DNA of 64,000 nt. Origin: Engraulis encrasicolus (taxonomy: Eukaryota; Chordata; Actinopteri; Clupeiformes; Engraulidae). Position 1 is the first letter of the stretch. Every line of letters begins with the position of its first letter. The stretch covers positions 1,731,864 through 1,795,863 of the forward strand of contig NC_085859.1 of the NCBI RefSeq assembly GCF_034702125.1. The letters run 5' to 3'. The translations under genes and the position numbers were made by a program. This document shows, in pieces, positions 21,552-31,755 of this stretch. The notes below the pieces were generated by a model, which saw only the letters and a program-made list of their open reading frames with translations, did not search any database and was not told the origin of the DNA.

Positions 21552-22225
21552 AGAGCAGCTCAGTAAATTCACTAATAAAGACAGAGGATGCCTTAGGGGG
21601 TCTGTAGACAAGTAATAACAGTAAAGGTTGGCAAATAGCTGCAGCGGCACAGACACAACATTAAAATCAGAGCGGTGAATAACAGTCAGACCTCCCCCGC
21701 GCCCTGAGAGGCGGGGCTTCTCAATAAAAGAATAGCCAGGAGGTGACGCTTCATTTAACGACATGTAATCATGAGGAAGTTGCCAGGTTTCTGTTAGACA
21801 CATGAAGTCCAAAGCCATATCTGTAATTGCATCATTAATAAATGGTCCTTTGTTATTGAGGGACCGAACATTTAAAAGAGCAAAGGACGAGAGTGTGGCA
21901 GACCCAAGATTAGAAGAGGGCTCCGAAAGTTTTACACTACATAAATTGTCCACATTTACAGAACGAGCAAGCGACTTACGAGAGACTCTGTTGTTGCATT
22001 TAGTCCGATGATTTCGAATGCCAGGGTGGTGGTGGCTTGTATACATTGTTTTCAGTACACGTCTTATTTTTTTTTTCCATGGGGGTTAATCGCAAAATGA
22101 GCTGTTTAGGAGAGTCGCCTGCATGGCACATCTATGTGTGCTCCATCCCCCCGAGGAGGAGACGAGTTGCTGTGGCAGTCTCCTACAGTCTGCGGTGCAG
22201 AATCAAATGAATGGCTATTCTTAAC
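21552..22225 (-). pseudogene. L2 LINE 5' part: endonuclease N-terminus
   Basis: Minus strand; an open frame from 22046 contains SFALLNVRSLNNKG, DFMCLTETW and GRGGGLTVIHRSDF, the first motifs of a LINE APE-type endonuclease (Asn and Glu metal-site blocks). It joins the GDFN piece at 15530-15626 across the Tc1 insertion. The 5' boundary is uncertain: LINE-like sequence seems to reach about 22225, where a CAGTGTTGGGAGTAACGCG transposon end begins. Confidence 0.8.
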
Positions 22226-22228
22226 AGT

Positions 22229-22300
22229 GTTGGGAGTAACGCGTTACAAAAGTAACTAATTAATTAATAAAAAAAGTAATGTTGTAATGTGAGCGAACTG
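22229..22300 (+). repeat. Partial hAT-type terminus
   Basis: CAGTGTTGGGAGTAACGCG followed by TTAC-rich sequence is a common vertebrate/teleost hAT end. I cannot find its opposite end nearby, so it is a truncated copy. Confidence 0.5.
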
Positions 22301-22782
22301 CTATATTCATACAATGTCATTTTTTAGCCAAGAGCAGAGCAGTCATCTTACTTACTAACACCACCCTAAATATCCGTAGCCTAATTATACGTGAACAAGT
22401 ATGTGTGTTCAATAGTGTTCAAGTACAAAGTAGTAACAAACCTTAATGGGCCATTACATCTCTGGCTTTCATAGTGACCTACAGAATATGTTGCAACAAT
22501 GTGATGCCCATTCATCTGTGGATGTTTCTGTTGATGTGCGTCGTGGTTTTTTTTGTTTTGTTGGGGGGGGGGGGGGGGCGCGGTACACGGATGGAGCTGA
22601 AATGCTTCAAGGGGTACGTGATGTGAAAAAGTTTGGGAAGCACTGATGTAGGGTGATGCTACAAACACTTAATCTACATTTAGCCAGTCAACCTCAAATA
22701 ATGTTCATGTTATACTGCTGTTGAGAACATTGATTTGTGTATTTTTGGATGTTTTTGGTTTACTTATTAAGTTTATTTAAAT

Positions 22783-23140
22783 CGACACTGTGTGAGATTT
22801 TTAGTTGTTTATTTCCAGAATTCATGCTGCCCATTCACTAATGTTACCTTTCCATGAATACTTACCACCACCATCAAATTCTAAGTATTTATTATGACCG
22901 GTAAAATTACACTTTTCATACATTAAAAGGGGGATCTTCTCCATGGTCTGCCATTTTGGTTTTGCAGAAATAGCCATTTTTAGCTGTAAAACTGACTGTA
23001 CTTGGGCCATGCTAAAAAGCATTAGTTTATTACTTAGTAAACTTTCATGAAAAAATCAATTTTGGTAATAGGCAGCCCAGTTTCATTGAGCAGCATAGTT
23101 GCAGTACCTTCTTGACCATTTCCTGCACAGTGTCCCTTTA
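22783..23140 (-). repeat. MITE family copy, minus orientation
   Basis: Matches 29235-29560 in opposite orientation: shared blocks include 'ttaccaccaccat.aaattctaagtatttatt' and 'catggtctgccattttg' on one strand and their complements on the other. The outer end reads gcacagtgtccctt. There is no coding capacity. Confidence 0.7.
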
Positions 23141-23276
23141 GTTATTCACTTTGTTGTGCTACACTTTTCCTGCCCACCTGCCGCGGCCCCCCTAGCACCG
23201 TCTCGCGAACCCCCAGGGGTCCCCGACCCCCAAGTTGAAAACCACTGGGGTTGATTGAATGAATGATACTCTAGTC

Positions 23277-23491
23277 CAGGGGTTCCCAACCTTTTTCAAC
23301 TTGGGGCCCACTCGAAATTGTCAAAAATGTTCGGGGCCCACCTCTGACCCAATTAAGAATAAAGCTCAAATAAATCAACAGCAACACACACCACAATATG
23401 ATCACTATTTTTGGAAAATGATTTCAAGGCCCACTTGGAATACCTTCAGGGCCCACCAGTGGTCGGGAATCACATAGGTCGGGAATCACTG
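23277..23491. mobile_element. Short hAT-like MITE, 215 bp
   Basis: Starts CAGGGGTTCCCAACC and ends GGGAATCACTG. Flanking octamers CTCTAGTC and TTCTAGTC match at 7 of 8 positions, as expected for a hAT duplication. It is too short to code. Confidence 0.65.
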
Positions 23492-23639
23492 TTCTAGTCT
23501 ACTGGAGACTCTTACTGTATGAACAGACTGTGGACATTGAAAGTACGTAATTGACTTTGTATGGACAAGTGGCAAGAGCGTGTCTAGCACCGAGGATGTG
23601 AAAGCATGGGTGCCACCAGGATGTGAAAGCACTAGGAGG

Positions 23640-23850
23640 AGAAAGGTGTTGCAGATTCTAAGGGCCCGACAGCACTGACAGCACTGACAGCACTGACAGG
23701 GGCCCTTAACACATTCAATACCAGCTGTTTTTTTGGAATTTCAGCTGTAGACCCCCAGCCAATTTAATCAGTTTTGTCATTGAAAGGTGTTACAGATTCT
23801 AAGGGCCGGACAGCACTGACAGGGGCCCTTAACGAGGTCCAAAATTCAAA
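23640..23850. repeat. Duplicated segment with (CAGCACTGA)n
   Basis: 'cagattctaagggcc' and 'cactgacaggggcccttaac' occur twice about 130 bp apart. The first copy contains about four 9-bp CAGCACTGA units at 23668-23700. Confidence 0.7.
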
Positions 23851-24003
23851 TCATTCATGGGGCCCTAAATTTAGGGTGGAGCCTGTGCGTCAAAGGCATC
23901 AAACGAGAAGTTGAACCAGCAAAAAATATGTAATGATTTGTGATGCAGTTCGGCAACATCAGGCGGCAGACAAAGGAATGTCTACAATTTTTCTAAACAG
24001 TCT

Positions 24004-24842
24004 TCAGTTGGCCGTTCTCCCTGATCAAGTGTTAAAGTAAAGGTTGAATCTTTCTCCACGTTCAGTCGGTCGCTCTCCCTGATCAATGTTAAAGTAAAGG
24101 TTAAATCTTTCTCCACGTTCAGTCGGTCGCTCTCCCTGATCAATGTTAAAGTAAAGGTTGAATCTTTCTCCACGTTCAGTTGGTCGCTCTCCCTGATCAA
24201 GCGTTAAACTAAAGGTTGAATCTTTCTCCACGTTCAGTTGGTCGCTCTCCCTGATCAAGCGTTAAACTAATGGTTGAATCTTTCTCCAGCTTCAGTTGGT
24301 CGCTCTCCCTGATCAAGCGTTAAACTAAAGGTTGAATCTTTCTCCACGTTCAGTTGGTCGCTCTCCCTGATCAAGCGTTAAACTAAAGGTTGAATCTTTG
24401 TCCACGTTCAATTGGTTGTTTTCCCTGATCAAGCATTAGAGTGAAGGTTGAATCTTTCTCCATGCTCAGGTGGTCGTTCTCCTTGATCAAGCGTTAAAGT
24501 AAAGGTTGAATCTTTTGCCACGTTCAGTTGGTCGCTCTCCCTGATCAAGCGTTTAACTAAAGGTTGAATCTTTCGCCACGTTCAGTTGGTCGCTCTCCTT
24601 GATCAAGCGTTAAACTAAAGGTTGAATCTTTCACCACGTTCAGTTGGTCGCTCTCCCTGATCAACCGTTAAGGTTAAGGTTGAATCTTTCGCCATGTTCA
24701 GTTGGTCGTTCTCCCTGATCAAGCGATAAACTAAAGGTTGAATCTTTCGACACGTTCAGTTTGTCGCTCTCCCTGATCGAGCGTTAAACTAAAGGTTGAA
24801 TCTTTCGACACCTTCAGTTGGTCGTTCTCCCTGATCAAGCTC
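24004..24842. repeat. Minisatellite, 57-59 bp unit, about 14 copies
   Basis: Units contain 'aaggttgaatctttctccac', 'gttcagttggtcgctctccc' and TGATCAAG. The first three units carry a distinct variant (gatcaatgttaaagtaaagg). Minus-strand open frames through it are a by-product of repeat length and are not genes. It lies in the intron before the 57-bp TRIM exon. Confidence 0.95.
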
Positions 24843-24930
24843 TTTCAACTGCTGCTGTCTGTTCCTACTGTTAGTGTCAATGTTGTCATGTGATCTCCTG
24901 ATTGGAGCATATTGTTCATGCACTTAATTA

Positions 24931-25300
24931 GGCCAATGTGATGTTTTCATATTGTGGTGTTGATGCACTTATTTAGGCCAATATGATGTTTTCATATTGT
25001 GGTGTTGATGCACTTATTTAGACCAATGTGATGTTTTCATATTGTGGTGTTGATGCACTTATTTAGGCCAATGTGATGTTTTCATATTGTGGTGTTGATG
25101 CACTTATTTAGGCCAATGTGATGTTTTCATATTGTGGTGATCATGCACGTATTTAGGCCAATGTGATGTTTTCATATTGTGGTGATCATGCACTTATTTA
25201 GGCCAATGTGATGTTTTCATATTGTGGTGTTGATGCACTTATTTAGGCCAATGTGATGTTTTCATATTGTGGTGTTCATGCATTTATGTAGGCCAATGTG
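24931..25300 (+). repeat. 45-bp minisatellite abutting a TRIM splice acceptor
   Basis: 'ggccaatgtgatgttttcat' recurs at exact 45-bp spacing at 24931, 24976, 25021, 25066, 25111, 25156, 25201, 25246 and 25291. The last unit changes into the polypyrimidine tract and AG of the next exon (ggccaatgtgattttttctt then AG). The copy-2 acceptor has the related core 'gtgatgttttctgtctcag', so the unit probably derives from the 3' splice-site region. Confidence 0.9.
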
Positions 25301-25312
25301 ATTTTTTCTTAG

Positions 25313-25369
25313 TGTCTGATGGCCAGACTCTTATTGCTGAACCAGTGACCAGAGAGGACTTCTTACAGT
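25313..25369 (+). CDS. TRIM copy 1, 57-bp linker exon
   Basis: Acceptor TTCTTAG and donor GTGAGT bound a phase 1/1 exon encoding SDGQTLIAEPVTREDFLQ. By family structure this is the linker between the coiled-coil region and PRY-SPRY. Splicing to the next exon gives DFLQ-Y-SCHF in frame. It is nearly identical to 52596-52652 of copy 2. Confidence 0.85.
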
Positions 25370-25376
25370 GTGAGTT

Positions 25377-25378
<2 letters not shown>

Positions 25379-25461
<83 letters not shown>

Positions 25462-25553
25462 TACACATTCACCAAAAAATCCTCACTCCCCATACAATAA
25501 AAACCATACACACACACACACACCCATCCCACACGCGCACACACACACAAACA

Positions 25554-25615
<62 letters not shown>

Positions 25616-25636
25616 CCACCCACCCACACACAAAAA

Positions 25637-25669
<33 letters not shown>

Positions 25670-25771
25670 GAGCGCGCGCGCGCGCACACATGCGCGCACA
25701 CACACACGAACACACGCATACACTGGAACACACACCGCACACGCACACACACGCACACACACATACGCTGG

Positions 25772-25849
<78 letters not shown>
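25379..25849. repeat. Long compound (CA)n microsatellite
   Basis: About 470 bp, mostly CA, with an internal CGCGCGCGCG run at 25670-25684 and CACG/CATACG variants. It starts nine bases inside the intron after the 57-bp exon. A (TG)n stretch follows at 25866-25902. Confidence 0.98.
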
Positions 25850-25850
<1 letters not shown>

Positions 25851-25927
25851 CTAGCAGAACTAAAAATGTGTGTGTGTCTGTGTGTGTCTGTGTCTGTGTG
25901 TACGTGTCCTGTCTTCTCCTCCATCAG

Positions 25928-26454
25928 ATTCGTGTCACTTCACTCTGGATCCAAACACAGCATACAGATGCCTCTATCTGCCTGAGGGGAACAGGAGGGT
26001 GGAGTGGAGACCTGGGGCCCCCCAGTCATATCCTGATCATCCAGACAGATTTGATGAGTGGCCTCAGGTGCTGTGTAGAGAGGGTGTGTCTGCACGCTGC
26101 TACTGGGAGGTTGAGAGGAGGGGGCATGTTGATATAGCCGTGTCATATGAAAGCATCATCAGGAAAGGAGATGGTGATGAGTGTGGGTTTGGATGTAATG
26201 ATCAGTCCTGGAGGCTGGACCTCCGCAGCTCCAGCTCCTGCTCCTCTTTCTGGCACAATAATAAAGTGACTAAACTCCCTCTAGTGGCCAGCTCCAGAAT
26301 AGGAGTGTATGTGGATCACAGGGCAGGAACTCTGGCCTTCTACAGCATCTCTGGAGACACAATGACCCTCCTGCACAGAGTCCACACCACATTCACACAC
26401 ACACTATACCCTGGATTTGGATTATGCGGTGATGCATCAGTGAAGCTGTTGTGA
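25928..26454 (+). CDS. TRIM copy 1, PRY-SPRY terminal exon
   Basis: Acceptor CTCCATCAG at 25927; 175 codons including the stop. The PRY part (CHFTLDPNTAYRCLYL) and SPRY blocks (ARCYWEVE, DQSWRLDL, SSRIGVYVDHRAGTLAFYSI, YPGFGL) are complete and open. In TRIM proteins this domain binds the target and is often under positive selection. The exon is about 22 kb from the RING exon because of the nested insertions. It is usable in itself, but the missing coiled-coil exon upstream makes a normal full protein unlikely. Confidence 0.9.
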
Positions 26455-26560
26455 TGTATTGGTCAATATATAAACAATCTGCAACCAACCGTATAATACA
26501 GTTACCTGTGAAGTTTCACTCCTGTGAAGAACTCCTAAAATATTAGTAGGTGACGCATTA

Positions 26561-26833
26561 GGTGCTGTTTCCACGTAGCAGGATATTTTTTTTAGCAGGG
26601 TATTTTTTTCTCCTGTTAGGTGTAAACGCAACATGTGGATAAAAATAAATCCTCCATTGTAACGAATGCGTTTCAGCCCCCTAAACAGGATATTTTTTTT
26701 CTCCTGCTTTTTATACCTGGATTTTAAATATCTGCTACGTGGAAACGGAAGGCCAAAACCAATGCAAAACCAATACAACTAGGAGAAAAAAATATCCACA
26801 TATAAAAATATCCAGCTACGTGGAAACGGCACC
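26561..26833. mobile_element. PIF/Harbinger-like MITE, 273 bp
   Basis: Termini GGTGCTGTTTCCACGTAGC and GCTACGTGGAAACGGCACC are near-perfect inverted repeats, flanked by TTA (26558-26560, 26834-26836), the 3-bp target type of PIF/Harbinger. Several internal 'aggatattttttt' motifs occur in both orientations. Confidence 0.75.
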
Positions 26834-27167
26834 TTAGTTTTATTCCTACATTTTCCTACATTACCAAAATCACTATTTCAATCTTTGTGTGTAAATTAAA
26901 TAGCTACTTTTGATGATGGCAACACCTAGAACATAGATGTACTCTCATGGATTTATATCAGTAAAATTGTTACCACCCCATACTCTCACTGGCAAGATAG
27001 GGGATATATGGCCTAATATGAACGATCCACGACCAATTGTCATTTTCAACTAACCGTCGCCACACAACACACAACTCAGACTGCAACAAATATGAAAATA
27101 TTGAACACCACCCCCTTCCTGACCTGAATTTGAAAATAGTAAACAATGCCCATCACACTACTACACT

Positions 27168-27624
27168 TAGGGTGTAAATCACAGCCTACATGATACGATT
27201 CAATTCGACTTTTTCCCCAATTACTTTTCCTCTTCTATTATGGTAGGCCCTATGGAGCTAGGGCATTGGGCAGGGGCAAGCGATTCAATTATTTTCGATA
27301 CTTAATGGCGAAATCTGGTGTGAAATGGCTTACGTTGTGTTAAAACCTGATCCTGAGCTCTAACTTTTGCCACATACCATCACAGGAGACGCTAAAGTTC
27401 ACCTAGCTCTTAGAATTCTGACTAGTGCTCGGACTTCGGAATGTAGGGGACCTATGGAGGCGCGAGGTGTGTGGCAAACGTTAGGGCTCAGCATCACGTT
27501 TGAACACAACGTAAGCCATTTCACACCCGATTTCTCCTTAAGAATGCCCCACGATACGATGCGATTCCATTCCATCATCAGACTATATCGCGATATATTA
27601 TGTTGATTATTTTTTACACCCCTA
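27168..27624. mobile_element. Fold-back MITE
   Basis: The ends TAGGGTGTAAA and, inward from the right, TAGGGGTGTAAA are inverted. Internal arms are also inverted (about 27300-27390 and 27460-27545; e.g. gtgtgaaatggcttacgttg against its complement at 27507-27526). Most of the element can form one imperfect hairpin. Confidence 0.65.
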
Positions 27625-27712
27625 CACTACACTACCTAAATAGTCCCCAATGCTCAATACACTAAATTACACTTAGCTGAACCTTTTAGACAAAGCAACA
27701 TATCGTTATTTT

Positions 27713-28145
27713 ACAGAGTGTTACAGCAATGTGGGGTTAGGTTCATATCGTTATTTTACAGGGTGTTACAGCAATGTGGGGTTAGGATCATATAGTTATT
27801 TTACAGAGTACTACATGAATGTGGGGTTAGGTTCATATCGTTATTTTACAGGGTGTTACAGCAATGTGGGGTTAGGATCATATAGTTATTTTACAGAGTA
27901 CTACATGAATGTGGGGTTAGGATCATATCGTTATTTTACAGGGTGTTACAGCAATGTGCGGTTAGGTTCATATCGTTATTTTACAGATTATTACATGAAT
28001 GTGAGGTTAGGATCATATAGTTATTTTACAGAGTACTACAGCAATGTGGGGTTAGGTTCATATCGTTATTTTACAGATTATTACATGAATGTGAGGTTAG
28101 GATCATATAGTTATTTTACAGAGTACTACAGCAATGTGGGGTTAG
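27713..28145 (+). repeat. 45-bp minisatellite derived from a SINE module
   Basis: About nine to ten copies of a 45-bp unit (gttaggttcatatcgttatt, tacagggtgttacagcaatg, tgggg) with alternating variants. Because 45 is divisible by 3 the frame stays open. The flanks (ttacacttagctgaacc upstream, SINE head downstream) show it expanded inside a SINE-like repeat. It is not a protein gene. Confidence 0.9.
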
Positions 28146-28266
28146 GATCCTTACTCAAGGGGACCTCAGCGATGGATGGAGGTGTAGGGGCAGGTACGAG
28201 TGGGATTCGAACCTGCAACCCTCTGACCTTAAGATCACATCCCTAACCACTAGGCCACAGCTGCCC
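28146..28266 (-). repeat. tRNA-derived SINE head
   Basis: On the minus strand the sequence begins GGGGCAGCTGTGGCC. It has an A box TGGCCTAGTGGTTAGGG (28241-28257) and a perfect B box GGTTCGAATCC (28203-28213), i.e. an RNA polymerase III internal promoter. The body then runs into the minisatellite. Confidence 0.8.
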
Positions 28267-28497
28267 CAAATGCTGATGATGAACTTTACATCGTTGGTCA
28301 TTTCATGTCAAATCAAGCACTTTGGGGCAGCCCAACCAGCATGGATATTCATCACACTTGGTGTGATCTTTTTTCTGGAAATGTAGTCTTTCTTAGTATG
28401 TTTCTAGCTTAATATTTGGGGCCATTCATACAAATGCAGTTGTTGGGATCAATCTTATGAAACATGACAAGTTTCATTGAAATCTGTGCAGTTCGGG

Positions 28498-28580
28498 CCC
28501 CAATGTCTTTGACTTCACACGGGGCAAGTCTACAGGTAACGGCTGTAGAGTTGTCCCGTGTGAAGTCAAAGGCATTGGGG
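28498..28580. other. 83-nt near-perfect hairpin
   Basis: Two 38-nt arms (28498-28535 and 28543-28580) separated by a 7-nt loop GTAACGG. By my count 35 pairs are Watson-Crick, two are G-U if transcribed on the plus strand, and one is a G-G mismatch. The arms start CCCCAATG and end CATTGGGG. It could be a fold-back repeat remnant or a microRNA-like precursor. Confidence 0.8.
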
Positions 28581-28915
28581 TGTAGTTGGGCTGTAACTTA
28601 AATAGACGTGCAATCCTGAGGGGGACGCAGTGTGCAGCAGTATTATGTTAAGTTACAATTACATGAAATAAAATGTATATAATAACTCATAATAAAATAC
28701 AGTACATAATGTCGATCTACGTAGCCTAATTACATAAACTTTAAGTAATAAAATGACTCATAAAATACTGCAATTACTCATAAATCTTGAACAACTGTGA
28801 CTCTCACATATTTACTGTTATAGGCTAGTTGATGTCAATTATATGAATATCAAACAATCAAATACATAGTTATAGTTTTTTAGTATGGTGGTGGTGGGGT
28901 GTTGTTTCTTTCATA

Positions 28916-29104
28916 CAGTGGTGTAGTCTACTTTTTATGGTGGGTATACTGTATATTTGAGCATTTTTTGAAGTGGGTATACTGTATATATTTGTGCTAT
29001 TCAAAACAATGGATCAATCCATTTTAAGTGGGTATACTGAAATCCCTGAAATTTAGAAGTGGGTGTACTCTGTATACCCGCGTTCTACGTAGACTACACC
29101 ACTG
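28916..29104. mobile_element. hAT-like MITE, 189 bp, 8-bp TSD
   Basis: Perfect 16-bp inverted termini CAGTGGTGTAGTCTAC / GTAGACTACACCACTG are flanked by an identical 8-bp duplication CTTTCATA (28908-28915, 29105-29112). Internal direct repeats of 'agtgggtatactg' occur. Confidence 0.9.
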
Positions 29105-29234
29105 CTTTCATATCAGTCTGGTACTTGTTGTTACATAACTAAAATAAATGTTTATTAGGCCTATGTGATTACATAACGTAAATGTAATATAATTACTGAT
29201 GATTATTGACTATTAAAGTGATAATAATACATGC

Positions 29235-29560
29235 CTTAAAGGTGCGCCGTGCAAGATGGTGGCCAGAGTAAGTATTGCAACTATGCTACTCATTGAAATT
29301 GTGCAGCCTATTGCCAAATTTGATCTTTTCATGAATTTTAATAAATAATAAACCAATATTTACCAGTATAACAAGAGGTCAGTAAGTTTTGCAGCTAAAA
29401 ATTTATATTTCTGGAAATTCAAAATGGCAGACCATGGAGAAGATTCCCCTTTTCATGTATATAAAATGCAATTTCCCAGTCATAATAAATACTTAGAATT
29501 TAATGGTGGTGGTAAGTATTTGTAAAAAAAAAAAAAAAAAAGGTAACATTTGTGAATGAT
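29235..29560 (+). repeat. MITE family copy, plus orientation
   Basis: Inverted relative to the copy at 22783-23140. Contains 'ggtgcgccgtgcaagatggt', 'actatgctactcattgaaat' and 'gcagcctattgccaaatttg'. An A18 run sits at 29524-29541. Confidence 0.7.
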
Positions 29561-29772
29561 CACATGAATTCTGGATATTATGAACTACTGAAACTATTAC
29601 ACAGTGCACCAAACAGCATGGTTGACCCGCCTCCCTTGGTTTGCTACTGGTTGTTTGCCTCCCAACAAAGTGAGGGGAGTTCCCGTTTTTTCTGGAGCTC
29701 AGAAACAATTGCGTCACTAGGAGGGCGCGGACTGGCCAGGTGAGTGAACTTAAGTGCTGCAATTTAACATAA

Positions 29773-30729
29773 TAGGTGCGATCGAGATGTTGTCAACGCA
29801 TGCATGCGCATTTAGACAGCAATGCACCCTGGATGAAAATGCTGCATGACGGTTAGATTTCCTGTCAAACTTTGAAATTTCGTCGATGTTGCGTTGACGA
29901 GGTGACATGTCACATGGTGTCAAACTATCGCGGGATGAATGCGACTGCAGTCAGATCTTGCAACTTCTGCAGTTGCTTATCCCCTTCAACGCTCGTCTGC
30001 GGACTGCCTCCGAGGTCACGCGCCCATGAACTGGTTGGTCAACAACTCACTCACGTGTGTATATGAGTCAGTAGAGCAAACCGGTGCGAGCTCATCGTCT
30101 CGTTCATATTTGTGGCCGACTCTAAATGCGCTGTGTTTAATAACACCCACATCTTGACAACAAGTTCTCACTCACGTGCTTCGTCAATGTTGGTCGACAG
30201 CAACACATGTCGTATGGGCCTACTAGCAGTCGATCGACATAGACGAAGCACGTGAGCGAGAACTTGTCACAATGTGGGTGGTATTAAACACAGCACAATT
30301 AAAGTCGGCCACAAATATGCATGAGACGATGAGGTCGCACCAGTTTGATCTACTAACACACCACGTGTGGGGGGAGAGGTGGGGAGGAGGAGCTGAAGTG
30401 GGGAGCAGTGCAAACTTCTGTAGGGGTGTGAGCCAAGACATATATACACACGTGAGTGAGTTGTTGGCCAACCAACCAGTTCATGGACGCGTGACCTCAG
30501 GGGTGGTATGCAGACGAGCATCAACAGGGATAAGCAACTGCAGGGGTTGCAAGGTCTGACTGCAGTCGCATTGATCCCACAATAGTGTCACCTGGTCGGC
30601 ACAGCATGACTAAAATTTGGTAATTTGGGGTAGGAAATCTAACAATCTAACTATCATGCAACATTTTGAGCCAGAATGCATTGCTGTCTGCATGCGCATG
30701 TAGCCGTTGAAGTACGTCAATCGCACCTA
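29773..30729. mobile_element. 957-bp imperfect palindrome (fold-back MITE)
   Basis: The left half (29773-30215) is matched in reverse complement by the right half (about 30225-30729): TAGGTGCGATCGA against TCAATCGCACCTA at the ends, 'gcgactgcagtcagatcttg' against its complement at 30550-30570, 'ctggttggtcaacaactcac' and 'cacgtgcttcgtcaatgttg' near the centre. The right arm carries about 90 bp absent from the left. There is no coding capacity. It lies immediately upstream of the TRIM copy 2 5' flank. Confidence 0.8.
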
Positions 30730-30737
30730 GACCTACT

Positions 30738-31173
30738 AACAGGAACTAGGTTACACAGGAGGTAGTTTAAGGCGGAAGGCTTTTTGAAAAATGAACAAAC
30801 TATGAACAATTATAAACTAAAAACTGTTAGTTTTTTTTTTTAAATGTGTGAACTTTGAAGTAGTTCGTGTAGAAAGGAACTTTGAATTTCAGGAAGACCA
30901 GCATCCATGCTGCTGCTGCTGCTTGCTGTTATTACACACGGCCACTAGAGGGCAGCAGTACTCCATGAAGACAACACGCCACTCCCCATCCAGGAAGTTT
31001 GGAGCGCCACAGGGAGGGAGGAACAAAACAAACAAAACACATGTTAATTTACTGCAGCACACGAGGAGTTGTCGCCTAGTAGCCTACCTATACCTATCCT
31101 CTATACTTTCCTAGTACCTATACCTATCCTCTATACTTCTCCTAGTGCCTATACACCTATTCTCTATACTAAA
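30738..31173 (+). other. 5' flank of TRIM copy 2, shared with copy 1
   Basis: Colinear with 2836-3434: 'aggaactaggttacacagga', 'ggaagaccagcatccatgct', 'agagggcagcagtactccat', 'cactccccatccaggaagtt'. A short local repeat (acctatcctctatactt) adjoins the start codon. It likely contains the promoter and leader. Confidence 0.7.
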
Positions 31174-31482
31174 ATGGCTGAAGCGATGGCAAATAACGAG
31201 GACATTTTCATGTGTCCTATTTGTTTGGACTTTCTGAAGGATCCGGTGGCTCTTAACTGTGGGCACAACTACTGTATGAGTTGTATCACAGACTGCTGGA
31301 ATGTGGAAGATGTGAAGGGCGTTTACAGCTGTCCCCAGTGCCGACAGACTTTCTCTCCAAGACCCGTTTTAAAGAAGAATATTATTATTGCTGAGCTTGT
31401 GGATCAACTGAGAAAGAGCAAAATACAAACTGAAGATCTTGAAGGTCATGATACAATCACGGCAGAGTGGCTTCAGAAAAAG
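31174..31482 (+). CDS. TRIM copy 2, exon 1: RING only, B-boxes deleted
   Basis: 103 codons from ATG at 31174 to donor AAAAAG/GTAAGA. The C3HC4 RING (C14 to C56) is intact and about 90% like copy 1. After residue 86 (KIQT) the frame jumps to [17 protein letters not shown], which in copy 1 lies after B-box 2 (residues about 181-196). So about 95 codons, both B-boxes, are missing with the frame kept. The following exons 47127, 51093, 51450, 52596 and 54601 have compatible phases and no stops, giving about 461 codons. The product would be RING-coiled-coil-PRY/SPRY, an E3-ligase layout without B-boxes. The first intron is about 15.6 kb and contains the Penelope array and a hAT element. Confidence 0.88.
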
Positions 31483-31755
31483 GTAAGACTAAAAGTCTTT
31501 GTACACCAACCGTCCGGTTTGCAAAGACCTTAAGCATTACAAGTGTAGGTCTATTGAGTGTGTTTGGGTATTGTTTTGTGTATTTAAAAAATTATATATA
31601 TATAGTTAATGCTTTACAGCCCATAGGCATGCACTACTACAACATGAATGTATTTGCCCCTCTTAGGAGGCAGACCAGGGTGTGTTTCAGATTAAAGGGC
31701 AGAAGTCTAACACTGTAACAACTGTGGAATATTGACGGGCCAAGTAGCCTACCTG

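Larger units (their letters stand above)
9308..22645. mobile_element. hAT-like element with 8-bp TSD, host of a transposon nest
   Basis: The termini are CAGTGTTTCCCACAC at 9308 and, inward from 22645, CAGTGCTTCCCAAAC. They are flanked by identical 8-bp duplications ATGTAGGG (9300-9307 and 22646-22653), the hAT hallmark. Only about 114 bp on the left and about 420 bp on the right (22226-22645, with GT-rich and poly-G segments) belong to the element. The rest is a later-inserted L2 LINE and everything nested in it. No hAT transposase is visible, so it was non-autonomous. Confidence 0.8.

Noticed and set aside
24004..25300. CRISPR-like array
   Set aside because: Repeats are directly tandem with no unique spacers, in a vertebrate intron; they are minisatellites.
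27731..28246. 171-codon periodic open frame
   Set aside because: The 45-bp repeat length keeps the frame open; no domain, and the flanks are SINE sequence.
28199..28266. Functional tRNA gene
   Set aside because: A and B boxes are good, but the stems do not make a clear cloverleaf and the sequence continues into a SINE body; called a SINE head.
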